Translations under genes and position numbers: made by a program
Part shown: positions 1-14,300 of the stretch, one piece after another
How the letters are laid out: each line of letters begins with the position of its first letter
Numbering within the stretch: the stretch's first letter is position 1
Origin: Paracentrotus lividus
Lineage: Eukaryota; Echinodermata; Echinoidea; Camarodonta; Echinidae
Assembly (NCBI GenBank): GCA_940671915.1
Contig: CALNVZ010003434.1
Coordinates: forward strand, 24,009,974 to 24,073,973
Reading direction: 5' to 3'
Length of the DNA stretch: 64,000 nucleotides
Notes under the pieces: generated by a model
Seen by the model: only the letters and a program-made list of their open reading frames with translations
Database searches by the model: none
What the model was told of the DNA's origin: nothing

Positions 1-965
1 TGGGGCGATTCGAGGTCGAATAGCAATGGTAGGCAAATGTATATTTCCATATCGTAAATAATAAAATTAGTTGATAATTTTTATGATTTAATTGTTAGTA
101 GTTTTTACAATCTTGTGCTCACTGAGCATGCATGGCCCAATTACATGTTTAAGAAATACAGGTTTATGATATAATTGGGGGTGGGGGGGGGGAGGGGAGG
201 CTTAACATATTAAGGGTTGTTTCTATTTCTAGAAGTAAAATGACATATTGTACAATATAGATCCTAATCATAGAAAAATCAGATCGAGAAATCTTTATTA
301 TTTATTAACTCTTCATGTGTGGATTATCATTACTCTGAAGGTGAATACCTTAAAATGAACAAAATGTAGTAGTGTTGAGTCAGAGAAAAGGTTGCGTGTA
401 GCTTGATATATGTGACTCATATAAAACATATTATTATTGTGAAAGTGAAATATTGTTATTGCACAGTGCTCAGAGAGTTTCATATTGCCTTTGTTTGTAC
501 ACATTGTGATCAATATGACATGCTAGTTTCCGTTCTTAGGATATGCAAGCTTGAACGGGTGTTATGATATTGGTTTATTACTTAATTATTTATTTTTGTG
601 ACCTTACAACCATGTAGCTGCTGCAATTTATCCAGGATGTACAATATAATTGTAAATGTATATTGCCCAGAGAATTTGATCAAGCCTCAGTCATAACCTA
701 CTAGTATTCTGCCATAATAACAAGCACTAATTGTCGGCTTGGAGCCAGAAGGGCGCTATTTCAGATCAAGGATGTTCTGTTGAGAGCCAGAAGGGCGCTA
801 TTACCATTGACTTTGTACAGTAATAGCGCCCTTCTGGCTCTCAGCGAAACATCTATAAGATGCAATAACGCCCTTCTGGCTCCCAACAGACGAAGTGACC
901 TTATCCCAATGGGATTAATGCAGTATTACCAATATAAACTGTGATTATTTCATTAATTTGTTTAG
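1..965 (+). other. ULK1/2 intron upstream of the first visible exon
   Basis: I see no kinase N-lobe exon here: no glycine-rich loop and no reading frame continuing the ULK protein. The stretch is AT-rich, with a G-rich run at about 178-200 and the hairpin repeat at 741-883. It ends in the acceptor TTGTTTAG used by the exon at 966. Confidence 0.6.
741..883. repeat. Nested inverted repeat (foldback)
   Basis: The motif GAGCCAGAAGGGCGCTATT occurs twice in one orientation (starting about 742 and 784) and twice as its reverse complement (about 822-840 and 864-882). The sequences between the copies also pair roughly (GATGTTCTGTTGAGAG against CTCTCAGCGAAACATC). The whole can fold into one hairpin of about 70-bp arms with a short loop near 804-818. 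It lies in an intron. No target duplication is clear. Confidence 0.7.
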
Positions 966-3900
966 CTGCTGCAATGAAAGCTATCCATGAGAAGGGTATC
1001 CTACACAGAGATTTGAAGCCTCAGAACCTCTTACTCAGCCATAATAGCAGAAATAAAGTACCTCATCCCAAAGAGATACATCTCAAAATAGGTATGTTCA
1101 ACATTTATTTATTTATTTTTTTTTAAACTCCATTTATTTTGTCTTCTACACTGAAAATGAATGTGCCAAACTGTTTTTAGCTTTCTACATTCTACAGAAT
1201 GATATTCTCGTTTGCATTATATTTCATTAAGTTTAAAATCTTTTTGTGTAATATTACTTTAAAGTTTGACCTCTTTTCACCTTATTAATTCCTCTCTTTG
1301 TCTCTCTCACTCAATCACTTACTTTCTCTTGTTTACCCTTAAACCTGGTGTATAGTTTTGGTAGCAAAAAAGGAATTGGCACAAAACCGATCAAATGTAG
1401 TTACATGTTGTCCACAGTGCACTAAAAGATATGTGTGAGAGATCTTGTGACATTCCTTTCGTTATTTCTGATGAATTTCATTGAATTTGTTTGAATAGCG
1501 TAATTTAACTGCCGTTTATACCTCTGCTGACAAGTTCGCACGCCGGAGGTTACGGCGTGAATTAGTGCGAACGATCTGTGTGTAACACCCACACAAGAGA
1601 ATCCCCACTGGTTTTCCACGTGAGCGCTAACCTGTGACGGGTCCCCGACTTATCTTTTTTTATCCTTATATTATGAAATAGAGACACTAAAACGAGATTT
1701 CAAGTACTATAATTTGCTTTATTATGGTTCTTGGATTCAATCTTTCATAATTTATCTTAATGTGGACCAACATTAATTTTTCTTTCTCCCGAAACTATAC
1801 ACCACCTTTAAGCATTGTTCTCTGTCTTATCTTGCAGTTGAGTGTAGTACTATAATGATTTTGCTATATATTTGCAAATTTTATGTTTACCCCTCACCTA
1901 TTCGTTCTCCCCATTTTCTCTCTATTGCTCTTTCTCATACCCCCATATTCTTGTTTTCTTTTAGTTATAATGTGGATCTTAATATGTTTGTATGATGTTT
2001 TCTTCCAATATTGAACTTCTACGTGTCCTTCTGATGTTAATTGTCATAATAATTAGACAACATCATTTGTAAATAATGAATGATTTCTATTATATATTTT
2101 CATTTTTTTTGGTTGTGTCAGCTGATTTTGGGTTTGCTAGGTTTCTTGAAAGTGATATGATGGCTGCTACACTGTGTGGATCTCCATTATACATGGTGAG
2201 TCATATAAATGAACAAAGATTAGGATGATGACAGCACTGGTCTTCTCTGTATTGTAAATTCAAAAGTAACTGAGGATTGATTAATTGCTTGCAGCATATT
2301 ACCAAGATATACTAGTTCATTGTGATAATATTTTGAACTCACATGTTGATAAATTTCTAGATAATTTAAAGATATGCAAGAAAAAAAATTGGAAAAAGTG
2401 ACGTGTATAAAATTCTGTAACAGAAAATACCTTCTTCATACATAGTTTATGCATAGTTTGCAAATTACTATTATTTTGTTTCCTCACAAAATGTGCATTA
2501 ACTCAGAGTTAAGGAACAGTTTGTATAGATATTTTAGATATGTAATTCTCTGATGATTTTTTTCTTCCAACCCCAGGCCCCTGAAGTGATCACATCAAAG
2601 CATTATGATGCAAAGGCTGACTTGTGGAGTATAGGAACAATTATATTCCAATGTCTGACTGGTAGTGCACCCTTCAAAGCTCCTAATCCTCCTGAACTCA
2701 AGAAGCTTTACTTGAAGGCTAGGACACTGGACCCTAAGTAAGTAACATTACCATGTTTACACTGTGACTCGGCTCTCGTGTGTCGAATCCTCAGAAAGGG
2801 TTCAACACTGCCAAAAGTGAAGCTGTGATAATACACAACAGAAAAGGCGAGTTCAATATGACTTGCAGATTATGACCGGAAGTTAAGGGACGTTATTAAA
2901 GTATGCAATGATACAGCCAAAATCAACCGCTGACCTCAAGGTCATCGAGTTCGACACGGCTTTCCGTTTACACACAGAAAAATTGCCATGTCGAACCCGC
3001 CTCCCAGATCGAATCCTATGATTCTGGCAGAGCAAAAAAGGCGTGTCGAACCTGGGTCGCGGATCACACTGATTCTGTTTACACGCCATAAAATTGCCGT
3101 GTCGAACCCCCTAGCCGAGTCACAGTGTAAACACAGTAATAGGTCTGACTTTATTTATCAAGTCTGCAAACCCTAACCTTATTAAGGGGGGGGGGGCTGT
3201 TTCATATGACTGTTAGTGCCCATTTCATTGCTTCAAGTAATTTAGAACTAAGGCTTTATCTGAAGGCTAGGACACTCGGCCCTAGGTAAGTAACATAGGT
3301 CTCACTTTATTGAACAAGTCTGCAACCCCTATCCTTTTTAGGGGGGGGGGGTTGTTGCATATGACTATTAATGCCCATTTCATTGCTTCAAATACTTTAG
3401 AACTAAATAAGCTTGTATCTGAAGCTTATTTAGTTCTAAAGTATTTGAAGCAATGACCAAACCGTATTATAAATGCTGTACAGACTGTAGTTGTTTATAA
3501 TACAATATAAGCCAAGAAATTGGGCACTACCAGTCATAAGCCACAACCAGCTTTCCCCAATAGGGGTCGCAGACTTGATCAAGAAAGCGAGACCTTTGCT
3601 ACTCACTCTCTTGATCAAGTCTGCGACCCCTATTGTACCAGTAGCTGTTTATTGTGATAAGTATCCCTTTACAATTCCTAGGGAAGGATCTTATGTTATG
3701 TAAGAGGCCAATTATACTTTATTTTAATCACTGTGACCCAAGAGAGTAGGCCTACAGTTATGTAAACTTGATTGACCTATATCACAAAAACCATGTCATG
3801 TTCATCACAAAGCCTTGTTTATAACAAATTATGGACAGTAGATAAGAAGAGTGAAACGGTCAAATGCATTGGTCATAACAAGATTGATGACCTCTAAATA

Positions 3901-5339
3901 ACCTACCAAATCAATTATCTATAAGTTGATAAAAGTTTGCTATGGTAGTACTCTCATTGTCTTTAAATTCTTGACCAGAGCCTTTCATGCCTAAAATTGT
4001 CAAAATTTATTAACAGTTGAATTTTTCCATTATTGGTAGCCAAATTTAATTTGGTAATCCTCTTAACTTGTTCTGCACATATTTCATGGCATATCCAAAT
4101 TTCAAATATGAGTGAAGTACCTTATTCATCTTAGATACATATGCACATGTATGCTTTCCTCATCAACCCTGTATTTGTTGTTTGGTAGTGCATTTATACA
4201 CCTCTATAGATAATCAAACAATGAGTTATTGATAAGGAACTTTTCCACTAAAATAGAGCTTTTAAAAGCATTATGCTATCTTTAAATGGTCAACAAGCCT
4301 TTGCTGATAAAGGTTGACTTTATCCTACATTTCAATTTAACAGAAGCACACTGGTTCCTTGCACTTAATTTGACCTTTGGTGGCAATTTTTTTTTTGTTT
4401 TTTGTGGAGATATCTGATAGATTGTTATATTTTTATGTGTACTCTCCCAGAATTGAAGCACTGTTAAAAAAATTATTTACTTTTGAGAAAGCCTTCTTCA
4501 AACATATGTAGGTTAATAAAAAAAACCTTTGACAAGTGAAGTCCAGTAACTTAGTAAAAATGTCAAATAGTTTTATGCATTACAAGGCAGAAGAATTTCT
4601 TGTGAATACAGAACTGTGAATGATATTTTCAAATGTGTCACCTTTATATGTGATTGTCATTTTTATATCTTTGTTTGATTTCACTCTCAGTATACCACCT
4701 GGTACATCAAGGGCCCTCAAAGACTTGCTCATAAGACTTCTCAAAAGAAACCAGAAAGACAGGATAGAATTTGGTATGATTTATGTAATTTCCAATATTC
4801 AACTTATTCATAGAATAAAATGTGCTGATTTTTTTTTTTTTTATAAATAATAATGTGTAATAAGTTGTTAATTAACACATGTACTGATTAAACTTGGAAT
4901 GTTTCAATTTGATATACTTTTTGAGTATTAATTATACACCTAATTGGAGAAATAGTCTTCATTTTAGTCAAAACCTACCCCACAGGGTTGTAAAATGATT
5001 AAATTGATACCTTTATTGACAAAAAAAAAGAAGAAAAGAAGAAAAGAATAATAAAAGGGGGAAAAAGTTTAATGACCATATTACTTCGTGCCTACCCTTC
5101 TCTCATTCGGATTTTCTCCATGTAAGAAACGTTTGATTCGTTAATTTAAAAAATTATTAATGTGTGAACGACTAACGATCAAACTACATGTAGGGTTTTA
5201 CATTTGTATACTTAAATGTGTGTATCGAAGTTTAATTTTAATGTGAAGTTTCACTTAATTTCTTTTTCTTTTTTCTTTTCATCTGCAGATGAATTTTTCA
5301 ATCATGACTTTCTATCAAAGACCCTGAAATCTACCTCAA
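966..5339 (+). CDS. ULK1/2: ULK1/2 kinase domain, C-lobe exons
   Basis: The first five exons encode the catalytic half of the kinase. Exon 966-1091 starts two bases into a codon and carries the catalytic loop HRDLKPQN. The 1091/2122 junction encodes ADFGFAR, so the metal-binding DFG motif is split by an intron. Exon 2122-2195 continues through the activation segment ([13 protein letters not shown]). Exon 2577-2737 opens with the APE motif and continues DLWSIGTI. Exons 4691-4773 and 5289-5339 hold the end of the domain ([18 protein letters not shown]). All catalytic residues in this half are present, so the enzyme should be active if the missing N-lobe is intact. In this part the match to the ULK family is close, with few gaps. 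Confidence 0.95.
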
Positions 5340-8300
5340 GTAAGTGTGTCTCTTAAAAAAAAAAAAAACCTACAATATTTTTATAGGATTGTTTTTGTTG
5401 ATTAAATTCCGACCATTCATAGCATGATCAATTCTAGTTTAGAGGTCTTGAGAAAACAAAGACATTAAATCCTGATTGAAGACTCATTTCTATCATTATA
5501 TCAAAAGCAGTTTTTATATAAGCTTTGATAGTATGTTCTTTTGACATGAATTAAACTATGAATTAAAAATTGATTAAGAATGTGTTAAACTTATGGGGAT
5601 AAAGCATTCTCTGCAGTTGCTCCATGTCTTTGGAACTCTCTACCTATCCAAATCCGAAAGCTGAACAGCATTGACACCTTCAAATCTGAACTCAAAATCT
5701 ATCTTTTCTGGCAATTTTGTGAATAATGTACATATTTTGGGAGACAGGTGCCTTTGAATGTTTTGGCAGATAAATGGCACTTTACAAATGCTGTTCATCT
5801 TCATCAACTCTCGATCTTGATCAAGGAACAAAAATGTTAATTATGCAATGAAGAGAATGAGTTCAACTGGGAATAGTAGTTATGAGAGGAATTGAATACA
5901 AAAATATGTGTTCTTATCCAAGCATTATAATATTTTGTGCTAGAATACAGAATTGGAAGTGTCGTAGTCTCGTGGTTGTATCACTTGACTGGGAATGCAA
6001 ATGTTGTGAGTTTGATTCCCAGCAACAGCACTTGTGTCCACTCCACCCAGGTGCGAATGGATACCCGGGAGGATAATTCCATATGGGCACCTATTAATGC
6101 ATGGCAGCCAGGCAAGTATGGAATGAATCCTTTGAACGGGGTAATAATATTCCGTAAAGCGCTTTGAGCAGTTAAACTGGAAAAGCGCTATATAAATAAC
6201 CAGATATTATTCTTCTTATTATTAATTGATAATGGAATATATTTGCTACTGTACAGCTTCCCCAATGCCAGTTCCCGGCCGTACATACAGCTTCAGTTCT
6301 GATTCTCCTGGCGAGAGGCGATCCCTGTCAGTATCACCTCTCTCAGGGCATATGCCTATCTCATCCCCAGAGGAACCTTCTCCTAGTAGGGCTACCAGAG
6401 ACTACAGTCCAGCAACACCATCTAGACCTTCAGCAGCTAAGGGATTGCAGGATAAACTATCATCAGGAATGGGCTCTTCAGATTTAGTTGAAGATGTATG
6501 TTTACAATCCTTATCAAAAATGAAGAAAGATCATTCTCTAAAGTGTAGATGAGTCGGTTTTAACTTTTAATTTATTTTCTATATTTCTGTTTCATAATCA
6601 AAGGTACAAAATGTATTCTCAAAGATGTAAACAATATATTTTATCATTGATCTTGATGGTTATGATGGTCATTTGAAATGCACCAATATGACCTGGTTAT
6701 TAAAGGGAAATACATTTGATTTTCTATAACGTGCCAAAATCAACCAAATGGAAAGGGTGAGAATATGCTCAGATGAAAAATCTATTTTTGTCAGAAGTGT
6801 TTCATGTATCCTTTACTTTTGTCTTCATAGTTTTTAAATGCATTATGAGCTCTTATTTATTTATTCATCTTTTCATTGTAGGACTTTGTAATAGTACAGC
6901 CGGGCCTTGTCTCAGAATTATCATGTAAGTAGAGCCATCCATGATATACCTTTTACATATTGGTTTTGTGTTTGCATTGACATCCTTTGACAGCCAAAAC
7001 CCTGTTCTTATTACCATGATTTTCAAATTCCTATTCCTCTGGCTTCCCTCTTCGCTGTTAAAAGACCCCATTCCTTTTACAGACAGTTCTTGTGATCTCT
7101 GTTTATTAAAGTCCTTTCTTCTCTCACTTCACATTCAAATTTCATATAGTTATGTTCTCCAGGACCCAATCACGGTCCCCTGGGGCCCTTGATGTTCCCT
7201 AATCCACCCATGCACCATTTCTTCTTATCCTTGATGTTACAGACTTCTAACAGATCATGCTCTTATCCTTTTCAGAATATCAGGTTACTTTTCGTTTGAG
7301 AGTGTCTGTTACCATGATTATGACAGCCACTACTGCTGTGTAATCCAGAAAATTATATATATTATTGAAAATGTATGTTTTTATTTCCATTATTGGGAAA
7401 GTGTTTTAGGCAATGGTGTCTTTTCAACTTTGTATGTTATGTATATTTGGGATTCGATATCATGATAAGGAATGAATCTAATCACACATTTTAATCTTGT
7501 TTGTTCATTCAGATGAAACCAGTGGTGCTAGTGTAAATGTGCAAACTACAACCGATGTAATAACGATACGAAGGTGAGTCAAAATTTTACCATTATCCAG
7601 TTTTAATGTTTGAAGACAAATGTTGGAACGAGGTTTGCATTAAAAGAATTGAAAAGAAAAAAAGCGACAAAAGGAAGATGAAAAAACAGTATAACAACTA
7701 AAATCATCTCATCTATTTATATATTGTAGAAATAAAGAGAAATATGTAACAAATAAAAAGTAATAAAGAAACAAGAAGGATATATTCTAATTCTATTTTT
7801 TAGTTGCATGAATCTCTTGCATTTGACTTTTATTTGCTATGCACACGTATATATTACCTAAAAATTATGAAATATAGAAAGCTAAAATAAAGTCATCAAT
7901 ACACTGTTTATTAAATTGAATCTCAATGGAAAAAAGGAAATGTATTGCAAATGATTATTGTAGTTTATTTAACAACGTAGGATGTTGTGTTTGCCATGAG
8001 TATAATATTAGTTTGTGGTTCTCTCCTAGCCATTCTTCCCCTATCATGTCAAGTAGTAGATGTCAGCCAAGACCCACTACCAGTCCAGGGTCTACTGCAA
8101 CTACAACAGTCAGGAGGCAACTACCCTCTCCCAGCGAAAGGTCAGTTTCTAGCTCATTAACAGGTTATTGTAAACATGACACTGTACTTTCTTCTTCTGT
8201 TAGTGCTGCCTCCTTCAATCCTCAAAATTCTTACAGATATAGGTGCTGAGAGCTACTTACATATTTATAAAAATTGTTGTCAGTGTCCCTGCAGTCTAAG

Positions 8301-11300
8301 CGGAATTTAGGCTCCATGTATCGAAATTGCTAATTTGAATATTGTGCTAACAGATTCCTTGTCGAACTGCCAATATAGAGATTATATTATAAAATTTAGG
8401 TGATATTTGTTATATCATAGCATACTGGATCAAAACATTAAAAAAAGAAGAAGTAAGGAATGAAATCGCGTATGGAGATATTTATTGCTCTTAGATTAAA
8501 AAATGTTAATGAATTTATGATGAAAGAAAAAAAGAAGAAAATTTTGTAGAGGATCTTCTCCCAGTTTGTCCTTGAATAGTAATAAGCAAATGAGGCAATG
8601 AATGTAGAGTTAATGTATTAAATTTAATAAGATAAAAAGAAATAAGCATGATTAGAAGGTACATTTTCTAATTGAGTTGTACACAACATTATATTATTTC
8701 TTGAAAGACATGTGAGCATTTGAAAAGCAAACATTGTTTATTATTATTTTCAGGACTTATTACATAGTGAACATTGAGCCATAAACCTTGGTATCGTATA
8801 TGCTCATGATTACGTAACATTTTTGGGGAATTGAAATTTCTTGATGTTGTGAGAGAAAATACAGTCGCATGCTTTTGAGCCTTGTGGCTGTGATATCGAT
8901 TTAAGATAAATAAACCATTATTATTATTATTGCTTTGTTCTTTCAGGCTATTTGGTTTTTAAGATAAATAGACCACTATTATTATTGCTTTGTTCTTTCA
9001 GGCCATTTTGATTTTTCAGATAAATAAACTATTTTATTGTTATTTCTTTGTTCTTTCAGGCTAATAGGTTTTTAAGATAAATAAACTATTATTATTATTA
9101 TTTCTTTGTTCTTTCAGGCCAAGCAGCTTGCCAATCTCTTCTAGTCCATCAACCAGTCCTAATAGTGGTAGACATCGAGTCAGTCCTAAGCAATCTCCAT
9201 CATCACTTATATCACCAAGCAAGATACATGCACAGGTAACATGAAGTCCACTCCTCTTATCATGAGAATGGACATCAAAAGGAGTTTGGTATAATGAGGC
9301 AATTCACCCTAGTCCCAATTTGAAATATCTGAAGAATGACTGAATTTTGCAACAAATAAAGTACATGAACCTTTGTGGTTGAGTTTATTTCTAGAAATGA
9401 TGTGAATCCCAATCCTCAACACCCCCCCCCCCAAAAAAAAGGAGCAATTTAGTGAAAGTAATCCCTTGAAAGTTCATCTATAATGATTGTTGCAAAGTTG
9501 ACCTAAAAGTGTTAAATTTGAGATTGTTTGGACAATTGAATTTTAGTTTGTCATGAAACACATCAACGAGAAGTTGTACGCCATAACACCGCATGCCATT
9601 TTTATACAATACAGCTACTGGTATTTATTTTAAAAAAAGCTCATTGATAGTTGTTCTTTTAATGCATGAGGGGATATGAGTTTGGACTTTCAAATATATT
9701 TTTACTTGATTTTTACACAGCCCTGGAGCCCATGACATTGATTTTCCAATTTTTTTATATAATTTATATTTCCATATCTTATTTTGCTTCTCATTTTTCC
9801 ACATTTTATTCCTGCTTGCACGGCATCACTCATTCCATGGTTTGCATACCGATTCTAGATTAGACATTCATACAGTAGCAGTGGTGGTAGCCCTATAGGC
9901 AGCCCCAGTCAGCGAAGACGACTATTAAGTCCTAACCAATCACCATCATTGGCTAGACATTGTATACTAGCCCAGGTATAACATCTAGCATGCTTGTATT
10001 GATCTGATGTGACGTATTGTGCAGTGCTGGCTTTACCTTTTAATTATCATTCATTAGGAAATGTTTAGAGGATTCTAAACAATCGCAAATCTCCCTACTG
10101 ATAACCTGATCAGTAGAATACTTGAAAACATATGAATCAAATCTTTAGTGTTATATATAGTTTAATTGTAATTTGTTAAACTGCATTATTTGTGCGTTCC
10201 CGTCCATATTTTCCCTTTCCCTCTTTTCATTTTCTCTCTGCGCCTCTGAAAGTTTACTAGACCGATGGTGTGTTATAAGTGCTGTATCATTGTTATGATA
10301 TATGGATGCAAAAGATGATCACCTAGTTCTTATGCTCTGTCAACAGTCTAAATTTGTACTGATACCCTGTACTTGTCATCCTGTCCAACAGAAAAGAGAG
10401 ACATTTGAATGTGGAAATATTGTTGTTATATTGTTATTCTTGTTTATATCTGGTTGACACCAATCACTTGTCCTTACATTGAACCCATCTCTTAGGTGCA
10501 CAGGTTTGATGTGATGTGTAAACAGGTGTGCTACCAAACATTGAAGGACTTTGTACACATAATAGAGACCAAAACAATACAACTTCCATCTGTTTCTTTC
10601 TTCTTTTCTTTTTACTATATGTACATGTGTACAGTATTAAACTTATATATTATATTTTCCTTTCCTTTTGATTATCTTTCATAATCTATACCATATTATT
10701 ACATATTCTGCACCTTTCACTAAGACCACTGTTGCTGTGTTTGTTCTTGATATCTTTTCTGTCACCCTTGGGTCAGTTCTTGTGGTTTGATGGTGATAAT
10801 GCTGTTCATGCAGTTACATTGTCTTTCATCTTTATTTATATCTGAGGTACAGAAAGCTATATAAATGATGCAAAAAGATCAAAGGGTTTTAAATGCTGGT
10901 TTCTTTTTCTGATGTATGATTATAAAGATCATGAACTTTTTTGTGCCATAGTTAATAAAGAGTTCAAGTGGTTGAGCTTTGTACCATATCATTCTAACTT
11001 TACAACTATTTATAGTTGGTGAAGTTTTTCAACCAGGGCTCCTTAACACAAAGGTTTGCAATCAATTGCTATTAACCCTCTCATTACCATAGTCGCCTTT
11101 TGGCACCATAAAACACTGGTGACAAGGGAAACTGATTTTACTGCCATTTTGCAAAAAAGCGCCCTCTCTTGTTGAGTTATGTACCGTTGGAAAGCTGGGA
11201 ACGGTAGTTTTTACGTGGATGCACACACTAGGGGTATTGATTAAGTTATCTTTTTGAAAATTTGAAATGAAGTGAGGGAATTTAGTTTTTTTGAAAAAGT

Positions 11301-14300
11301 GCGTGGTAACGACAGGGTTAAAGGGACAATGGCCCATCAAGATCTTTGTTGCTTGCACTTTTTTGTTCAATAGATTAGCCAATGATCAATTTAAATTGTT
11401 CTTTCAAATTTGCAATTGATCACAAACCTTTTTGTTATGGGGCCCAGGATGTCAAAAAGCATGCAATGTGCATTTCTTTATGGTGACAACTTTTGCTCCT
11501 GCGACGATTGCTGTGGGCTTTATTTCATCTAAGATATAGGGTTAGGGGTGCAATAGGGATTTTCCTTCAGGTATAGGATTAGGTTTAGCATAAAATATGG
11601 TGTAAAGTCCAGGGTTGAAGTGGGTCATTTGATTAGTGTATGGAATTAGCAGCGGAGGAATTGTCGCCGGAGCAATTTTCAAGGATTCTTCTTTATGTAC
11701 GCCAAACTGCATGGCTCAAATCTGTTGTCATTTCTGGAAAAAAAAGTAACAATAGCATGAATAGATATGTGGAGGCGAATACTGTATTCGTGGAAATATT
11801 CACGGTACATTAATTTTCGCGGATTTCGCGTAAAGAGCGGCAGGTGCGAATTAAAAATATATAGGCATGATTTCATATGCATGTATTGAATGGGTTCAAT
11901 TGCAAGCTTACAAACATGGAGCGCGAATTTAAGAACCCGTGAATATGTTTTGGGGCCGCTCAGCGCGAAAAATTAATCACGCGAAAATATCAGCGAATAC
12001 AGTACTGAGATAATATTTGTTAGCATTATTCATGGCTGGAAGACTGGGTGAAAGGATCAGCCAATATAATCAGACTAACAATGCACTGTTTCTAGACATA
12101 AAACTTTGTACCTTTGCTTATTATTTGTAAGTCTTGCAGTATATAAGATTATAAAATTTCCTTAATATTTTCCTCTTGACGTGTTTCCACTTTTAGACAG
12201 GAGGAATGGAGTATAAGCCACCTAGTCCTGTTCAAGCTACTGGACTTTCTTCACCGGGCAGTCAATACAGTAAGTATACAGTCATTAACAAAAGTTGTAT
12301 AGATCTACACTATTAATGTCCTTTTAATTGTTTACATTGATAGAAATAAAGGATGATTGTAATGGAAGCTATCAAGATATTGTTTGGAAAATAATTGATA
12401 AGACATTTAACTTTGAAAAGTCAAAGTGTGCCAACAATGGGGATTGTAAGTGGGAATCATTTAAAATCACACATCACACAACTTTCTTTTGTCACACAAC
12501 TTTTTTATGCCTCCGCGACGAAGTTTCGTTTTTATCGACGTAACTGACAAAAAGTTGCAGTTACCCATCAGAAATTCTGTGATTTATTTATGCTATTGTT
12601 ACCACAGATTAAAAATTAATTATCAAATTATTATCTCTTTTTCTGTTTACCTTTGTAGATCCGGGTGTAGTACACAAGTTCTACAAGTTCCATGCATCTC
12701 CTACGTCTTCTTCCCCCTCCCCTCCCGGTATACCTAGGGTATCAACAGAACCCAGTATGTCCCCTCAGGGGGCGGGACTCTATAGAGGATCATCACCTCA
12801 AGGGACATCACCTACTAACATTCCATCTCCAGCAAGAAGGAAATGTAAGTTTAAGATCATCGAAGTACAGTGTGTCCCAGAAAAAAAAAAGTATACCCAA
12901 TTTTGAGAGCCTCTTATTACAAGTTTATAACTTGTATGACATTAATTTTTATTTTACATTATAGAGTAACTCTATCCAGTGATATGAAATTTAGAGATAT
13001 GATCTCATTAGATGAATGAGAATTTCCGCTGTTAAAACAACTTGTGTCAAAATCAGCTTGTACCAAGCTTGGGCAGAAGGAACCCCTGGCTTTGTGATCA
13101 GACATTCATTGTTTGAGGTAAGCCTTCCTAAGCCCACTCAAGAGGGACCAAAAAAAAAAAAAAAAAAGTCACTTGGACTATTGAAATGCATGGAATGCTT
13201 CTGCTAATGCATGGCACAATGTAATTTTGACCCTGCTTTAGCATAAGAGCTCAGTCATCCATGACAGCAAAGGTATATGTTTGGTGTCAATGAACAGAAC
13301 TTGTTACTCTTGAACATGAAATTTAAAAAAATTAATGTCAGAGAAGTTAAACAATTTTAATATGAGGCTATTAAAGTTGGCTCTACTCTTTATTCTCGGA
13401 TACACTGTATATAACAATATCAGAAGAATTTTATATTTTGTAATATTAGTTTGCTTTGTATTGTGGAGTACGTCTAATTTTAAGCTTTTCAATTTTGTAT
13501 AGAACATTGATTTTTTTTTTTCTTCCAAGGACATTTGCTTGTCATTTTATTGATGTAAACATGACCTCTTAGTTTTCTACACTGGTTTAAATCTTGAAAA
13601 AGTTTATTCATGTGACAACTTTTGCCAGTAACTTATTAATGAATGTTCATGCTCCAATTAAAAATGCTCAATATTTTATTGTCCGAAACAAGTCCTGAAA
13701 GGTGAAACAGAAATTATTTTTGCCCAATTATTCGTGGGCCCGGCAGCCACTGAGCAGCGCCAGATCTACATTGCTCTATCCCTTTCGTGTTGAACACCAA
13801 ACAGGGTAGCAGCAACTCCAATTTTTAACGTCTTTTGGTATGACGCGGCCGAGGATCGAACCCACGACCTCCCAATTATGAGGCAGACGCTCAATCCACT
13901 GAGCAAACATATCGGTTGATCCCCCTACATCAGATTTTCTCCTCCACAACTATCCCTAAACTGAACTTGTATTATCTTTGTCATGACAGTATCATCACCA
14001 GCTAGAGGATCACCTCAGTTCTTCACAGGACCATCCTCCCTACCCACAATCGCTGGCTCACCAACCAAGAAAGGTTTTGGGAATGAGATTACATTCACTA
14101 TAGGATCTCATGGTATCAGTCCATCAGAGGTAAGACATCTCATTGTTATTAATAAATAATGAGAGATTAATTCTAGTGATGAATAAAAAAAAATAATTAC
14201 ATGAATTTTCTAGGTATGAAGCACTAAAAATGAATATCTTTTTTTACTAAAAAAAATTTTTAAAAAATACATAAATTTTCTAGGTATGAGGCACTAAAAA

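Noticed and set aside
3436-3703. Short overlapping open frames on both strands
   Set aside because: They are side effects of the perfect inverted repeats and have no splice or protein support.
13850-13915. A tRNA gene on the minus strand
   Set aside because: It has tRNA-like A and B boxes, but the sequence continues into a SINE body and tail shared with two other loci. The cloverleaf is degraded.
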